A program made the translations under genes and the position numbers. The notes beneath the pieces were generated by a model. That model saw only the letters and a list, made by a program, of their open reading frames with translations. It ran no database searches and was not told the origin of the DNA. Of a stretch of DNA of 64,000 nucleotides, positions 46,350 to 56,263 are shown piece by piece; the first letter of the stretch is position 1; the number at the start of each line of letters is the position of its first letter. Source of the stretch: Bacilli bacterium (lineage in GTDB: Bacteria > Bacillota_I > Bacilli_A > RF39 > UBA660); NCBI GenBank assembly GCA_017428485.1, contig JAFRQT010000014.1:1-64000 (forward strand), written 5' to 3'.

Positions 46350-46426
46350 TGGCGTCCCCGACTGGAATCGAACCAGCGACCTATAGCTTAGGAGGCTATC
46401 GCTCTATCCTACTGAGCTACGAGGAC
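46350..46426 (-). tRNA. tRNA-Arg (CCT)
   Basis: Complete cloverleaf of 77 nt on the minus strand: acceptor GTCCTCG/CGGGGAC (one G-U), D arm with AGCTCAGTAGGATAGAGC, anticodon stem ATAGC/GCTAT with loop CTCCTAA (anticodon CCT), T arm CTGGTTCGATTCCAG, and an encoded CCA end (46350-46352). Reads AGG codons. Confidence 0.95.
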
Positions 46427-46457
46427 ACACACATGTTATTATATCACAAATAACAGC

Positions 46458-46949
46458 TTATAATAACGTTCTTACACAAAAAATATATGCAAATACATAT
46501 GTTATACCAAGTTCGAATCTAAAAAACTCATACATGCTTACCAATTTATCACATATACATACTAATTTTGATTCTTTATATTTTGGTTTTTCTTTTGTTA
46601 TTGGATACATATGTGTTGTTATAATATCTGATTCTATTTCATTTATATCAAAATAATTATTAGCATTATTTAATGCAATATTAGGATGTGTTTTTAAGAA
46701 ATTACTATATTTAGTATCTCCTTTTTTAATATCTGATTTTGTAAAGAAATCATGCATCATTGCACCTCTTGTACAAGAAATATAATCATAACCCAATTTT
46801 TTAGACATTAAAAAACTCAATTTAGCCACTCTATTTATATGATTTAATCTGTTATCGCCATGATGCATAATTGATTTTAATTCTCTAAATTTATTAACAT
46901 TATAAAATTCACTATATATATCATAATAAATTGATTTATTATTTTTCAC
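46458..46949 (-). CDS. HD-domain phosphohydrolase-like protein
   Basis: 163 residues from a GTG at 46949. HD-superfamily pattern: DNRLNHINRVAKLSFLMSKKLGYD, then the His-Asp pair in RGAMMHDFF, THPNIALNNANNYF, TTHMYPIT, and CDKLVSMYEFF. Likely a metal-dependent phosphohydrolase of unknown substrate. The frame is open further upstream, but that start lies inside the previous gene; the GTG has GGTGA 5 nt before it and lies 13 nt past the previous stop. Confidence 0.75.
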   Translation of the reverse strand: MKNNKSIYYDIYSEFYNVNKFRELKSIMHHGDNRLNHINRVAKLSFLMSKKLGYDYISCTRGAMMHDFFTKSDIKKGDTKYSNFLKTHPNIALNNANNYFDINEIESDIITTHMYPITKEKPKYKESKLVCICDKLVSMYEFFRFELGITYVFAYIFCVRTLL

Positions 46950-46962
46950 ATCTTTCACCACT

Positions 46963-47334
46963 TTAAATCCATTTTGGAATATATAAGTTCCTTGTAAATC
47001 CTTCCATATACTTATCAAACTCTTTTATTATTTCACTTGCAATAAATCCATAAATATCAGTTTCTTTTTTAGAAACTTTTAGAGATAACAAAAAACTATT
47101 TAACATTGTTTTAAATTCTCTATCATCTATATACCTTGCCACTGCTCTATTTAAATGATTAACTTTTTTTAATGCTGATTTATCAGATATATCAATTGAA
47201 AAAATATATGATTGATATATTTCAATAATTTTATCAGTTAAATAATCATAATCACTAAATTCTTCATTTATAATTCTATAATAATCTGGGCAATATTTTA
47301 ATATTATCTTGTTGTTAAGAAAACTGTTTTCCAT
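46963..47334 (-). CDS. hypothetical helical protein
   Basis: 123 residues; no recognised family, no signal or membrane helix, predicted all-helical. GGTGA before the ATG. Probably translated with rseP upstream (4 nt gap) and the HD protein downstream. Confidence 0.6.
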   Translation of the reverse strand: MENSFLNNKIILKYCPDYYRIINEEFSDYDYLTDKIIEIYQSYIFSIDISDKSALKKVNHLNRAVARYIDDREFKTMLNSFLLSLKVSKKETDIYGFIASEIIKEFDKYMEGFTRNLYIPKWI

Positions 47335-47337
47335 TAT

Positions 47338-48408
47338 TTATTTCACCACTGCCTTAAATAATCTTATTATATCATTAAATGTTACATATATCATTAATAG
47401 TATCATTAATGCAAATCCTGCATAATTGATAATTGTCTCTAATTTATCGCTAGTTCTACGCTTAGTAATCTTCTCTATTATAATTAATAAAATTCTTCCA
47501 CCATCAAATACAGGTACTGGTATTAAATTAATTATTGCGACATTTATACTTAAATATGCAGTTAAATATAATATTACTTCCATTCCTTGAGTCTTAACAG
47601 AAGAAATAACAGAATATATTCCTACTGGACCACTTAAATTCTTAACAGATACTTCTCCAGTAAATAATGATACAACGATTTTAATTATAGTGCATGTATT
47701 ATTATAGAATCCTTCGACACCATATCTAAGTGCATTTACAAATCCTTTTTTATGCACTGTTCCAACAGATTGAATACCAAATATTCTTACTTCTTGTCCT
47801 TCTATTTTTGTTATTTCTGGAGTCATAGTATAATCTTTTATTTCTTTATTACTTTTTTCCACTGTAATTGTATAACTTTCTTTTGCTTTCTTTGCAGAAG
47901 CTTCCAACAAAAAGTCATCCCATGTTTTAATATTAACACCATTTACTTTAATAATTCTATCGCCAGCTTCCATTCCAGCAACAAAAGCAGGTTTACCTTC
48001 AATAACACTTTCAACTATAGGTTCATTAATTGGTCTACCATATATTAATCCACTAATAAAAAATAACAAAATCGCAAGAACACAATTCATAAATATTCCA
48101 GCAATTAATACAATAAACTTTTGAATAAAACTTTTATTTTCTAATACTCTATCTTCTTTTATTTCAGTACTATCAGGATCAACTTTTTCTGCCATAGAGC
48201 AAAATCCACCAATTGGGAATAATCTTAATGAATAAGTTGTTTCACTATTTTTAGGTTTAAATTTAATAATTTTAGGTCCCATGCCAAGTGAAAATTCATC
48301 AACATATACTCCACTTTTTTTGGCAGCAATAAAATGTCCGAATTCATGTATTCCGATTATTAAAGATAACATCACAAATAAAATTAATATTGTTATAATA
48401 GAGCTCAT
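47338..48408 (-). CDS. rseP: RIP metalloprotease RseP (site-2 protease)
   Basis: Membrane zinc protease that cleaves anti-sigma factors and leftover signal peptides within the membrane. 356 residues. HEFGH at 21-25 with the typical following AAKKSGVYVDEFSLGMGPK, one PDZ domain at about 165-235 (GDRIIKVNGVNIKTWDDF), and the third ligand motif NLIPVPVFDGGRIL. It follows cdsA by 8 nt, the usual order. AGGAGG before ATG. It could process the membrane anti-sigma protein at 61313 (inference). Confidence 0.95.
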   Translation of the reverse strand: MSSIITILILFVMLSLIIGIHEFGHFIAAKKSGVYVDEFSLGMGPKIIKFKPKNSETTYSLRLFPIGGFCSMAEKVDPDSTEIKEDRVLENKSFIQKFIVLIAGIFMNCVLAILLFFISGLIYGRPINEPIVESVIEGKPAFVAGMEAGDRIIKVNGVNIKTWDDFLLEASAKKAKESYTITVEKSNKEIKDYTMTPEITKIEGQEVRIFGIQSVGTVHKKGFVNALRYGVEGFYNNTCTIIKIVVSLFTGEVSVKNLSGPVGIYSVISSVKTQGMEVILYLTAYLSINVAIINLIPVPVFDGGRILLIIIEKITKRRTSDKLETIINYAGFALMILLMIYVTFNDIIRLFKAVVK

Positions 48409-48416
48409 ATGTCCTC

Positions 48417-49232
48417 CTAGAAACCAATAATAGAACTACATAGAATTGAGAATGCTAACATAGCAAAAATCAAACTATCTAGTCTATCCAAAACTCCCCC
48501 GTGTCCTGGCATAATATTGCCATAATCTTTAACATCATATTTTCTTTTAATCGCAGAAAATACTAAATCACCGATTTGTGCCACTAATGATAATACTAAT
48601 GTTACACCTATTACTGAAAATATGTTGGCTATTGAATTTGTAAATGTAATATAATACACAGTTCCAATAAATGTACCCATTATTGTACCGCCAATCATTC
48701 CTTCAATTGTCTTATTTGGTGATACATATGGACATAGTTTGTTACGTCCAATCTTTGTGCCAAAAAAATGTGCAAAAGTGTCAGTCATAATCGTAATCAT
48801 TAATAAATATAATAAGAAATGAATACCAAAATTTCTGAATATTACTAAATATCTAAATGATATACCTAAAAAGAATACACTTGCCATAACAAATAGAGCA
48901 TCTTCAGCATCATATTTTTTGGATTTACCATAAAATAATAATGGTGATAATAAGACTAATGGCACAATAACTAATAGTCTATAATCAATACTAAAATTAT
49001 GTTCAAAAATAGATGTTGCGGTTAAAGTTAGAAAACATAAAAAAGATAAAATCTTCATTAGTAAAGGTATTTCTTTTTTCTTATTTCTTAATGAAAGCAT
49101 TTCATAAAAACCAATGCATCCTATAATACAGGCACCTATATAAAAAGCATAACTACCAATTATTAATATAGGTATAACTATAATTAATGCAACTATAGCA
49201 CTTATTACTCTAACTTTCAAATCACTTTTCAT
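48417..49232 (-). CDS. cdsA: phosphatidate cytidylyltransferase
   Basis: Makes CDP-diacylglycerol for phospholipid synthesis. 271 residues, about eight helices; the signature near the C-terminus is AQIGDLVFSAIKRKYDVKDYGNIMPGHGGVLDRLDSL. The ATG at 49232 has GGTGGAAAG upstream; the longer frame adds only six residues without a ribosome site. Confidence 0.95.
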   Translation of the reverse strand: MKSDLKVRVISAIVALIIVIPILIIGSYAFYIGACIIGCIGFYEMLSLRNKKKEIPLLMKILSFLCFLTLTATSIFEHNFSIDYRLLVIVPLVLLSPLLFYGKSKKYDAEDALFVMASVFFLGISFRYLVIFRNFGIHFLLYLLMITIMTDTFAHFFGTKIGRNKLCPYVSPNKTIEGMIGGTIMGTFIGTVYYITFTNSIANIFSVIGVTLVLSLVAQIGDLVFSAIKRKYDVKDYGNIMPGHGGVLDRLDSLIFAMLAFSILCSSIIGF

Positions 49233-49337
49233 AACTTTCCACCATATCAATTATAACACGCTATTGTCTTTTTAACAAGAAAAAGAAACTCTTTAATTAT
49301 TTTAAACACTAGTTTATAATATTAATTAGGTGATTGT

Positions 49338-49973
49338 ATGAAGAAAGCTTTAATTATATTTTTATTATTATTATCTTTTAATAAAGTATATGCGTATGAA
49401 AATAAATATTTTAAATTAGATATACCAGAAGACTTCAAAGAAGAAGAAATAAACTCTAATACTTATAAATGGATATCAACAAAAAACAGTCATGAATACT
49501 TAATAATTACTGTTTCTAATAATAGTGCAACAAATAAACATAATGTTAAAGATTATAATAGTAATGATATTAAAAACTATGAAGAATACATGGAAAAAGA
49601 AATCAATAATCAATTAAAAGATTATAATTTAAAAGTAGATGTTACAAATGTAAGAAAAGAAAAAATAAATGATTTAGATTCTATAACATATGATGTATTT
49701 TGGCCAACAAAGGAATCAATATTATACGATACTTATCAAAAAGGATATTCATTTACAACTGATAAATACGTATATGTTTATACATTCACATCAGATAAAC
49801 AAATAACAAATGAAAATGTTAATTATAAAAAAACATTAGATAGTTTAGAATTATTAGATACCGAAATAGAAGAAAAAGGATTTCTTACTGAAAAGTGGCA
49901 ACAAGTCTTATTGGTTAGTGTGATTTTTGGGACACTTGGAGCAATATTTTCATTGATATTTAGGCGTAAATAA
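49338..49973 (+). CDS. secreted/membrane-anchored hypothetical protein
   Basis: 211 residues: signal peptide 1-19 (ends VYA), an outer domain of about 155 residues whose start (YFKLDIPEDF) looks like a PsbP/DUF-type beta-sheet domain, and a C-terminal membrane helix at 187-206 followed by RRK. Type I topology. Function unknown. AGGTGA before ATG; TATAAT at 49315-49320 may be its -10. Divergent from cdsA. Confidence 0.65.
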   Translation: MKKALIIFLLLLSFNKVYAYENKYFKLDIPEDFKEEEINSNTYKWISTKNSHEYLIITVSNNSATNKHNVKDYNSNDIKNYEEYMEKEINNQLKDYNLKVDVTNVRKEKINDLDSITYDVFWPTKESILYDTYQKGYSFTTDKYVYVYTFTSDKQITNENVNYKKTLDSLELLDTEIEEKGFLTEKWQQVLLVSVIFGTLGAIFSLIFRRK

Positions 49974-49999
49974 AAAATTGATTAAAAATCAATTTTTTT
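49972..49999. terminator. bidirectional terminator
   Basis: AAAATTGATT-aaa-AATCAATTTT with flanking A and T runs, between convergent genes. Confidence 0.8.
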
Positions 50000-50636
50000 A
50001 TGCACAAATATTCTTCTTAATTCTACTTAAAATCATTTTTTCTTTTCTTGATACCTTCGCTTGCGAAATACCTAAGATACTTGCCGTTTCACTTTGAGAC
50101 ATATCATTATAATATCTATAATATATTATTGATTTATCAAATGGACTTAATGAATTTATTTCATCTGATATTAAAATCTTATCATCTATTTCTTCTCTAG
50201 AATCATTTCCATACTCATATACTTGCTCATCAATACTTTTAGTAAATGAAATTGATTCAATTATGCTTAATAATTCAGATTCATTTATTTCCATAAAAGT
50301 ACATATTTCTTTAAAAGTTACTTCCCTACTGTATTTATCTGTTAATAATTTTTTTACATTTAAATATTTCTTATAAATAGACATATATTCATCGCTAATT
50401 TTAATGTTTCTTTCACTTTTAATATAATTTATTATTTCACCTAAAACATAATTATATGCATATGTAGAAAACTTTATTTCACTATTCTTATCATAATTAT
50501 TATAAGCTTTTATTAATCCAACAATACCCGCCTGATATAAATCATCTTTATTGTAATAATTACCATATTTGCTTATAAATTTATAAATTATCCATTCACT
50601 TTCTTTTATCAAATTGTTATCTATCAAATTTATCAT
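49998..50636 (-). CDS. sigma-70 family factor of the SigF/SigG (sporulation) group
   Basis: 212 residues. Region 2: DDLYQAGIVGLIKAYNNYD, KFSTYAYNYVLGEIINYIKSE (the IGEI..Y motif is typical of SigB/SigF/SigG). Region 4: MSQSETASILGISQAKVSRKEK, very close to SigF/SigG. It lacks the SigG N-terminus and the SigE pro-sequence, so SigF is the best guess, but no spoIIAA/spoIIAB anti-sigma genes adjoin it. Start choice is open: AAAGGA lies 1 nt before the ATG at 50636 but 9 nt before an in-frame TTG at 50627. Confidence 0.75.
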   Translation of the reverse strand: MINLIDNNLIKESEWIIYKFISKYGNYYNKDDLYQAGIVGLIKAYNNYDKNSEIKFSTYAYNYVLGEIINYIKSERNIKISDEYMSIYKKYLNVKKLLTDKYSREVTFKEICTFMEINESELLSIIESISFTKSIDEQVYEYGNDSREEIDDKILISDEINSLSPFDKSIIYYRYYNDMSQSETASILGISQAKVSRKEKMILSRIKKNICA

Positions 50637-50675
50637 TCCTTTATAAATAACATTTTATAATACTTTGAATGATAA

Positions 50676-51950
<1,275 letters not shown>

Positions 51951-52012
51951 TTTATCACCTCCTAATAATATAATTAGAAATTTAATAGTGAAAACACTTC
52001 TTTTTTTGTAAA

Positions 52013-52041
52013 AAAAAATAAAAAGAGGTTTAACCTCTTAA
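52013..52041 (-). terminator. FNT-gene terminator
   Basis: Palindrome AAGAGGTTTAACCTCTT; on the minus strand it is followed by TTTATTTTTTTT. Confidence 0.75.
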
Positions 52042-52673
52042 TTTTTATAGAACCTATTATAGAAGAAAGCAAATAGAATTGATCCAACGGAATTACCCGC
52101 AACCATAACAAGTACATATAATAATGTTTTAAAACTCCATAGGGAACCTGCTGAGAAATAAAACATATTCGCAATACTATGTTCAAATCCACAAAGAATA
52201 AATACCATAACACATAGAAATATACCAATATATTTTCCTATCTCTCCACTTATCTTTTTATGATTATTTACTGCTATATACATAAGAATTCCGCAAAAGA
52301 ATGCAAGGATAAATATACTTAATAAATTATCATTTAATTTTAACATTCCTATCTTTTTAGCTGCTTGCCCAATTGATTTAAATCTAGTGAGAAGAATTAA
52401 TTTACCAACAACAAATGTACCGATAAAATTACCTAATAAAGTAAATAATAATTCAAATAAATATGTAGCTTTATTAATTAAAACATATCCTATTTTTCCA
52501 GTATATAAATTCATTCCATACATACATATAGTTAATAATCCAAGTGCAAACAAGAATGATCCCATAACATGATTTTCTACACTTAAATACACGCATCCAG
52601 CAATGCCTATCATTATTCCGGCATAAATACCTTTAATTAAATAATTTAAAAATTCTACTAATTTCTTCTTCAT
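52038..52673 (-). CDS. formate/nitrite transporter (FNT) family channel
   Basis: 211 residues with six helices. The FNT pattern includes GIYAGIMIGIAGCVYL near the start, LLGNFIGTFVVGKL, and CGFEHSIANMFYFSAG, which holds the conserved channel His. Conducts formate, nitrite or related small anions. It is shorter than FocA but complete. The ATG at 52673 has AGAAGGTGA upstream; a GTG three codons earlier lies within that site. Confidence 0.85.
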   Translation of the reverse strand: MKKKLVEFLNYLIKGIYAGIMIGIAGCVYLSVENHVMGSFLFALGLLTICMYGMNLYTGKIGYVLINKATYLFELLFTLLGNFIGTFVVGKLILLTRFKSIGQAAKKIGMLKLNDNLLSIFILAFFCGILMYIAVNNHKKISGEIGKYIGIFLCVMVFILCGFEHSIANMFYFSAGSLWSFKTLLYVLVMVAGNSVGSILFAFFYNRFYKN

Positions 52674-52685
52674 TAACTTCACCTT

Positions 52686-53108
52686 CTAACAACTTTCTAC
52701 TAGTTTTAATTCACTTCTTTTTTTTGCAAGCCTAAATAAAATATAGAATGTTATAAATACAAATATTATAAATAAACTTACCGTTGATAATACTAATCCA
52801 GATAATACTCCTTTGTAATTATATAAATAGTTAGGTATATAGATTATTTTACCACCATTGGTTTTTAATGCACTTATTTGATTATTTTCATCTGCGTTTA
52901 TATAAAACTTTTTCTTAATATCTATTGTTTTTGATATATCTCCACTTCTTGCAGATACAATAGTTATAATATCTTTATTACTACTAACAACATCATATTT
53001 TAAAACACTAACATTTGAAAACAATGATGAAATTAATAAAGTAACAATATACATACAGAAAATAATTACATCTATTTCAAATATCATATAGATTAACTTT
53101 TTCTTCAC
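52686..53108 (-). CDS. hypothetical two-helix membrane protein
   Basis: 140 residues from a GTG with GGTGATGAT upstream. One helix at 8-30, an outer loop of about 70 residues with beta-strand character (DIITIVSARSGDISKTIDI), and a second helix at 105-128. Function unknown. It precedes the FNT gene by 12 nt, probably in one operon. Confidence 0.55.
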   Translation of the reverse strand: MKKKLIYMIFEIDVIIFCMYIVTLLISSLFSNVSVLKYDVVSSNKDIITIVSARSGDISKTIDIKKKFYINADENNQISALKTNGGKIIYIPNYLYNYKGVLSGLVLSTVSLFIIFVFITFYILFRLAKKRSELKLVESC

Positions 53109-53141
53109 ATCATCACCATATTAATTATACAATAAAAATAA

Positions 53142-53168
53142 TAAATTCCAAAGAAGAATTTATTATTT
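53142..53168 (-). terminator. carboxypeptidase-gene terminator
   Basis: Minus strand AATAATAAATTC-ttcttt-GGAATTTATTATT followed by TTTATT; the stem overlaps the stop codon. Confidence 0.7.
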
Positions 53169-54311
53169 CCTTATATTACCAGTTATAATATCATTTAAAT
53201 GATTTTTAAATATTTTAAAATAATTTGCTTTTTTAACTTCGCTGGTTAGTACTAAATTATATGTATATTGCTTATTATCATAATTAAGAATCAAATTACC
53301 AATTATTGTTCCCTTTCCTAGTGGTGCCTTTATATTATTATTTAGTTTTATTTCAGTATTATATTTAATATCTCTTGTATTTTTATCTACTATTATTTTT
53401 ACATCTTTATCTAAAGTATAATAATAATTTACTTTTTCACTGTTATTTATTTTAATTGTTTCTTTAAATTCATCTTTTTTATATATTGCTTCACTTCCAT
53501 ACATAGAATATCCATATTCCATCATTCCAATTGTATCAGAACTTCTATTGTCTTTAGTATCACTTTTCATAACAACACTAATTAATCTCATATTATTTTT
53601 ATTCATAGTAGCTGTTAAACAATAACCTGCTTTATCTGTATAACCTGTTTTTAAACCATCTATTCCTTTATAAAACTTAATTAATTTGTTTGTGTTAACA
53701 AGCCAATGATTTTCTCCAGAAACATTTATATGTTCATCATATGTACTTGATATTTTAAGAGCATAATCATATTTTACAAGTTCACTTGCAATTAAGGCCA
53801 TATCATATGCAGAACTATAGTGTCCATCTTCATCTAACCCATGAGGGTTTTTAAAATTAGTATTTTTGCATCCTAACTCTTCGCATCTTTTATTCATCAT
53901 GTTAACAAAATTTTCTACTGTACCGCCAATTTTCTCAGCAATAGCTACTGCAGCGTCGTTAGCAGATGCTATACCTATTCCTTTAATTAAATCTTCTATT
54001 TTAACTTTACTACCTGCTTCAATATATATTTGAGTTCCTCCCATATCTTGTGCTCTTTTGGAAACAATAACATCTTCATCTAATTTAATATTACCTTTTT
54101 CTAGTGCTTCCATTGTAAGTAACATTGTCATAATTTTAGTCATTGACGCTGGTGCCATTTTTTTATGAGATTCTTTTTCAAATATAATTTTATTTGTAGA
54201 TGCTTCCATTAAAATTGCAGTTTCACTATGCTTAGCAAGTCCCAATTCTTCGGAATAAATATTATTTATAAACATTAAAAATAATAAACAAAATAAAAAG
54301 ATTTTTTTCAT
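53163..54311 (-). CDS. D-alanyl-D-alanine carboxypeptidase (DacF/DacA, PBP5 type)
   Basis: Trims the terminal D-Ala from peptidoglycan stems and so limits cross-linking. 382 residues. Signal peptide to about residue 21; S11 motifs ASMTK (catalytic Ser), SAND (SxN) and KTGYTDKAG (KTG); a C-terminal PBP5-type beta domain and an amphipathic membrane-binding tail. In Bacillus the family includes DacF, a forespore protein. The start codon lies in the arm of a strong hairpin with the ribosome site in the loop (54296-54351). The ATG at 54311 follows AGGTGA by 5 nt. Confidence 0.93.
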   Translation of the reverse strand: MKKIFLFCLLFLMFINNIYSEELGLAKHSETAILMEASTNKIIFEKESHKKMAPASMTKIMTMLLTMEALEKGNIKLDEDVIVSKRAQDMGGTQIYIEAGSKVKIEDLIKGIGIASANDAAVAIAEKIGGTVENFVNMMNKRCEELGCKNTNFKNPHGLDEDGHYSSAYDMALIASELVKYDYALKISSTYDEHINVSGENHWLVNTNKLIKFYKGIDGLKTGYTDKAGYCLTATMNKNNMRLISVVMKSDTKDNRSSDTIGMMEYGYSMYGSEAIYKKDEFKETIKINNSEKVNYYYTLDKDVKIIVDKNTRDIKYNTEIKLNNNIKAPLGKGTIIGNLILNYDNKQYTYNLVLTSEVKKANYFKIFKNHLNDIITGNIRK

Positions 54312-54351
54312 ACATATCACCTATTAAATAATATGTATTTAAAAATCTTTT
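54296..54351 (-). promoter_or_regulatory. hairpin over the carboxypeptidase start codon
   Basis: Arms 54296-54317 and 54331-54351 are complementary over about 20 positions with one small mismatch zone; the 13-nt loop holds most of the ribosome site and the start codon is in the stem. Could lower translation, or end upstream transcripts, since T-rich sequence follows. Confidence 0.55.
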
Positions 54352-54359
54352 ATAATCAA

Positions 54360-55139
54360 TTATTCTTTGTTAGTTAGTTTTTTTATAGCATTAGCGGCAT
54401 TTCCAGCTTTAAAAGACTCTAGTACTTCTACTGGTAAGCAGAAAATAATTGTATTAGATTGGTCGCTACTTACATCATTAATTGTTGATAATGTTCTTAA
54501 ATGTAGAGCTCCAGGTGTCATTGACATTGTTTCAGCAGCTTTAGCTAAGTTTTTAGCAGCTTCAACTTCACCTTCTGCTTTAGTAAGTATAGCAGCTCTT
54601 TCACGTTCAGCTTCAGCGGCTTTGGCGATAACTCTTTTCATTTCTTCAGGTAATGATACATCTTTTAATTCTACATTTTCTACTTTTATTCCCCAAGGAT
54701 CAGTTGCTTCATCAATTATCTTACAAATTTCAGATGATATTTTATCTCTTTCTGCAAGTAGTTCATTTAATGATACACTACCTACAACATTTCTCATTGT
54801 AGTTTGTGCAAGTTGACTTACTGCATAATAGAAATTTTCTACTTCTAAAATTGCTTTAGATGCATCAAATATTTTGTAATAAATAACTGCATTAATTCTT
54901 ACTGATACATTATCTTTTGTAATAGCATCTTGTTCTGGAACATCTACTGCTTTTGTTCTAATATCAACTTTTTTATAACTTTGGAATATTGGTAAAACTA
55001 AATTCCAACCTGGTGACATTATTTTACTAAATTTACCTAATGTAAATTTAACACCTCTTTCATACTCATTAACTTGAACAACACTTCTAAGTAAAATGAT
55101 TCCAATGAAAATAATTAATACTACTCCAAATACGTCCAT
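54360..55139 (-). CDS. stomatin-like SPFH membrane protein (slipin)
   Basis: 259 residues. N-terminal membrane hairpin at 1-20, then a stomatin/band 7 domain: VQVNEYERGVKFTLGKFSKIMSPGWNLVLP, VDIRTKAVDVPEQDAITKDNVSVRINAVIYY, VGSVSLNELLAERDKISSEI, WGIKVENVELKDVSLPEEM. Then an Ala/Glu coiled coil. A membrane scaffold, often paired with an NfeD protein, none of which is seen here. AAAGGAG 8 nt before ATG at 55139. Confidence 0.92.
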   Translation of the reverse strand: MDVFGVVLIIFIGIILLRSVVQVNEYERGVKFTLGKFSKIMSPGWNLVLPIFQSYKKVDIRTKAVDVPEQDAITKDNVSVRINAVIYYKIFDASKAILEVENFYYAVSQLAQTTMRNVVGSVSLNELLAERDKISSEICKIIDEATDPWGIKVENVELKDVSLPEEMKRVIAKAAEAERERAAILTKAEGEVEAAKNLAKAAETMSMTPGALHLRTLSTINDVSSDQSNTIIFCLPVEVLESFKAGNAANAIKKLTNKE

Positions 55140-55170
55140 TTTATTACTCCTTTCATTAATATTATACAAT

Positions 55171-55198
55171 AAAAAAATAACTAATACTATAATTAGTC
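55171..55198 (-). terminator. terminator of the pilin-like pair
   Basis: Minus strand TGACTAAT-tatagt-ATTAGTTA followed by seven T, overlapping the stop of the 109-residue gene. Confidence 0.8.
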
Positions 55199-55522
55199 AT
55201 TTTCTTTTGAACAATCTTTTATTATATTATATTCATAGCTAAATAATCCTTTAGTTATTTCAATATTTTTTATACAATATTTTTCAATATTTTCATTTTC
55301 ATCTAAATATTCATTTGTAATTAAATCATTAATAGTTATTACATGCATTTTATTAAATTTTAATTCAATATTATTATCTTTAACATATTTTTTCGTTGAT
55401 GTTTTAATATCTCTTTCTAATTTTAATAATACTTTATCCATCTTATTAAAACCAATTATTAAAACAGTTGCAAATATTAGAAATACCACAAAGCCCCAAA
55501 TCATCATTAATCTTTTATTCAT
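55193..55522 (-). CDS. small pilin-like membrane-anchored protein
   Basis: 109 residues. N-terminal helix MIWGFVVFLIFATVLIIGF, then a charged helix (KLERDIKTSTKKYVKDNN), an ITINDLITNEYLDENE motif, and two late cysteines (KYCIK, KDCSK). This helix-'LI..GYL'-two-Cys order matches the prepilin at 7353 but there is no KGFTLVE signal, so it may be a non-processed relative. The ATG at 55522 overlaps the upstream stop by 8 nt and has GCAGG 8 nt upstream. Confidence 0.6.
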   Translation of the reverse strand: MNKRLMMIWGFVVFLIFATVLIIGFNKMDKVLLKLERDIKTSTKKYVKDNNIELKFNKMHVITINDLITNEYLDENENIEKYCIKNIEITKGLFSYEYNIIKDCSKEND

Positions 55523-55922
55523 AATCATAACCTGCTGTTTTATATCTTGGACAATTAATATAAGTATTAAATGAAGGCTCATTTTGATAATTTATAAATA
55601 CCCTTGTATATCCAGAACAAACATTACCATTTTCATCTAACATATTTGACATATATCCATTTAATAACAAAGTAGATGATTTAATAATAATTGTGTCACT
55701 TACATTATTTTCATAATTATTTTGGTAATATCTTTTAGCTGCTTCATTCATATTATTTTCAAGTTCAGAATAAGAATAAGTTTTTTCTCCATCTAATAAA
55801 CCAGGTCCTCCAAACAAACCCAATTTATTTAAACCAATTGTTGCAATTAAAAGACAGAATAAAAATAAAACTATAAATAAAAGTTCAACTCTAAGTCCCC
55901 AACCATTCTTATTAAGTTTCAT
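55515..55922 (-). CDS. small pilin-like protein with Gly-Trp-Gly N-terminus
   Basis: 135 residues. MKLNKNGWGLRVELLFIVLFLF is a basic leader, then Gly-Trp-Gly and a Glu just before a hydrophobic helix, which resembles a degenerate prepilin signal. Then YSELENNMNEAAKRYYQNNY, IIIKSSTLLLNGYMSNMLDE and two cysteines (NVCSGY, YINCPRY), again the pilin-like order. Translationally coupled to the 109-residue gene. AGGTGATATT before the ATG at 55922. Confidence 0.6.
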   Translation of the reverse strand: MKLNKNGWGLRVELLFIVLFLFCLLIATIGLNKLGLFGGPGLLDGEKTYSYSELENNMNEAAKRYYQNNYENNVSDTIIIKSSTLLLNGYMSNMLDENGNVCSGYTRVFINYQNEPSFNTYINCPRYKTAGYDYE

Positions 55923-55966
55923 AATATCACCTACACCCATATTATATATTATTTAATATTATTTTT

Positions 55967-56263
55967 CTATAATAATTCTTCTATTTTATCTTTTACTTTT
56001 TCATCATTTATTTCTTCTAAACAAGTCAATATCATACATTTTCTACTTTCAATATGCATTGTGTCTTCATATTTTAACAAATTTTTATTTATTTTATTTA
56101 AATATTTAGATGTATAAGCCTTACTAACTTTATATAAATCAGCTATCTCATTTAATGAATAATCTTCAAAATAATAATATTCAAAATAACTCTTTTCTTT
56201 TTCAGTTAAAAGACCTTTATATATTTCATATAATTTAATTATATATTCTCTATCTATATTCAT
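55967..56263 (-). CDS. ylxM: YlxM family DNA-binding protein (UPF0122)
   Basis: 98 residues, sigma-region-4-like helix-turn-helix (DYSLNEIADLYKVSKAYTSKYLNK). The family sits with signal recognition particle genes and is thought to assist SRP expression or function. Start overlaps the ftsY stop as TAATG, with AAGGAG upstream. ffh does not follow, which is less usual. Confidence 0.88.
   Translation of the reverse strand: MNIDREYIIKLYEIYKGLLTEKEKSYFEYYYFEDYSLNEIADLYKVSKAYTSKYLNKINKNLLKYEDTMHIESRKCMILTCLEEINDEKVKDKIEELL

Noticed and set aside
54367-54816. 149-codon plus-strand open frame opposite the stomatin gene
   Set aside because: Shadow of a strongly conserved gene on the other strand; Ser/Ala-rich composition of an antisense frame and no ribosome site.
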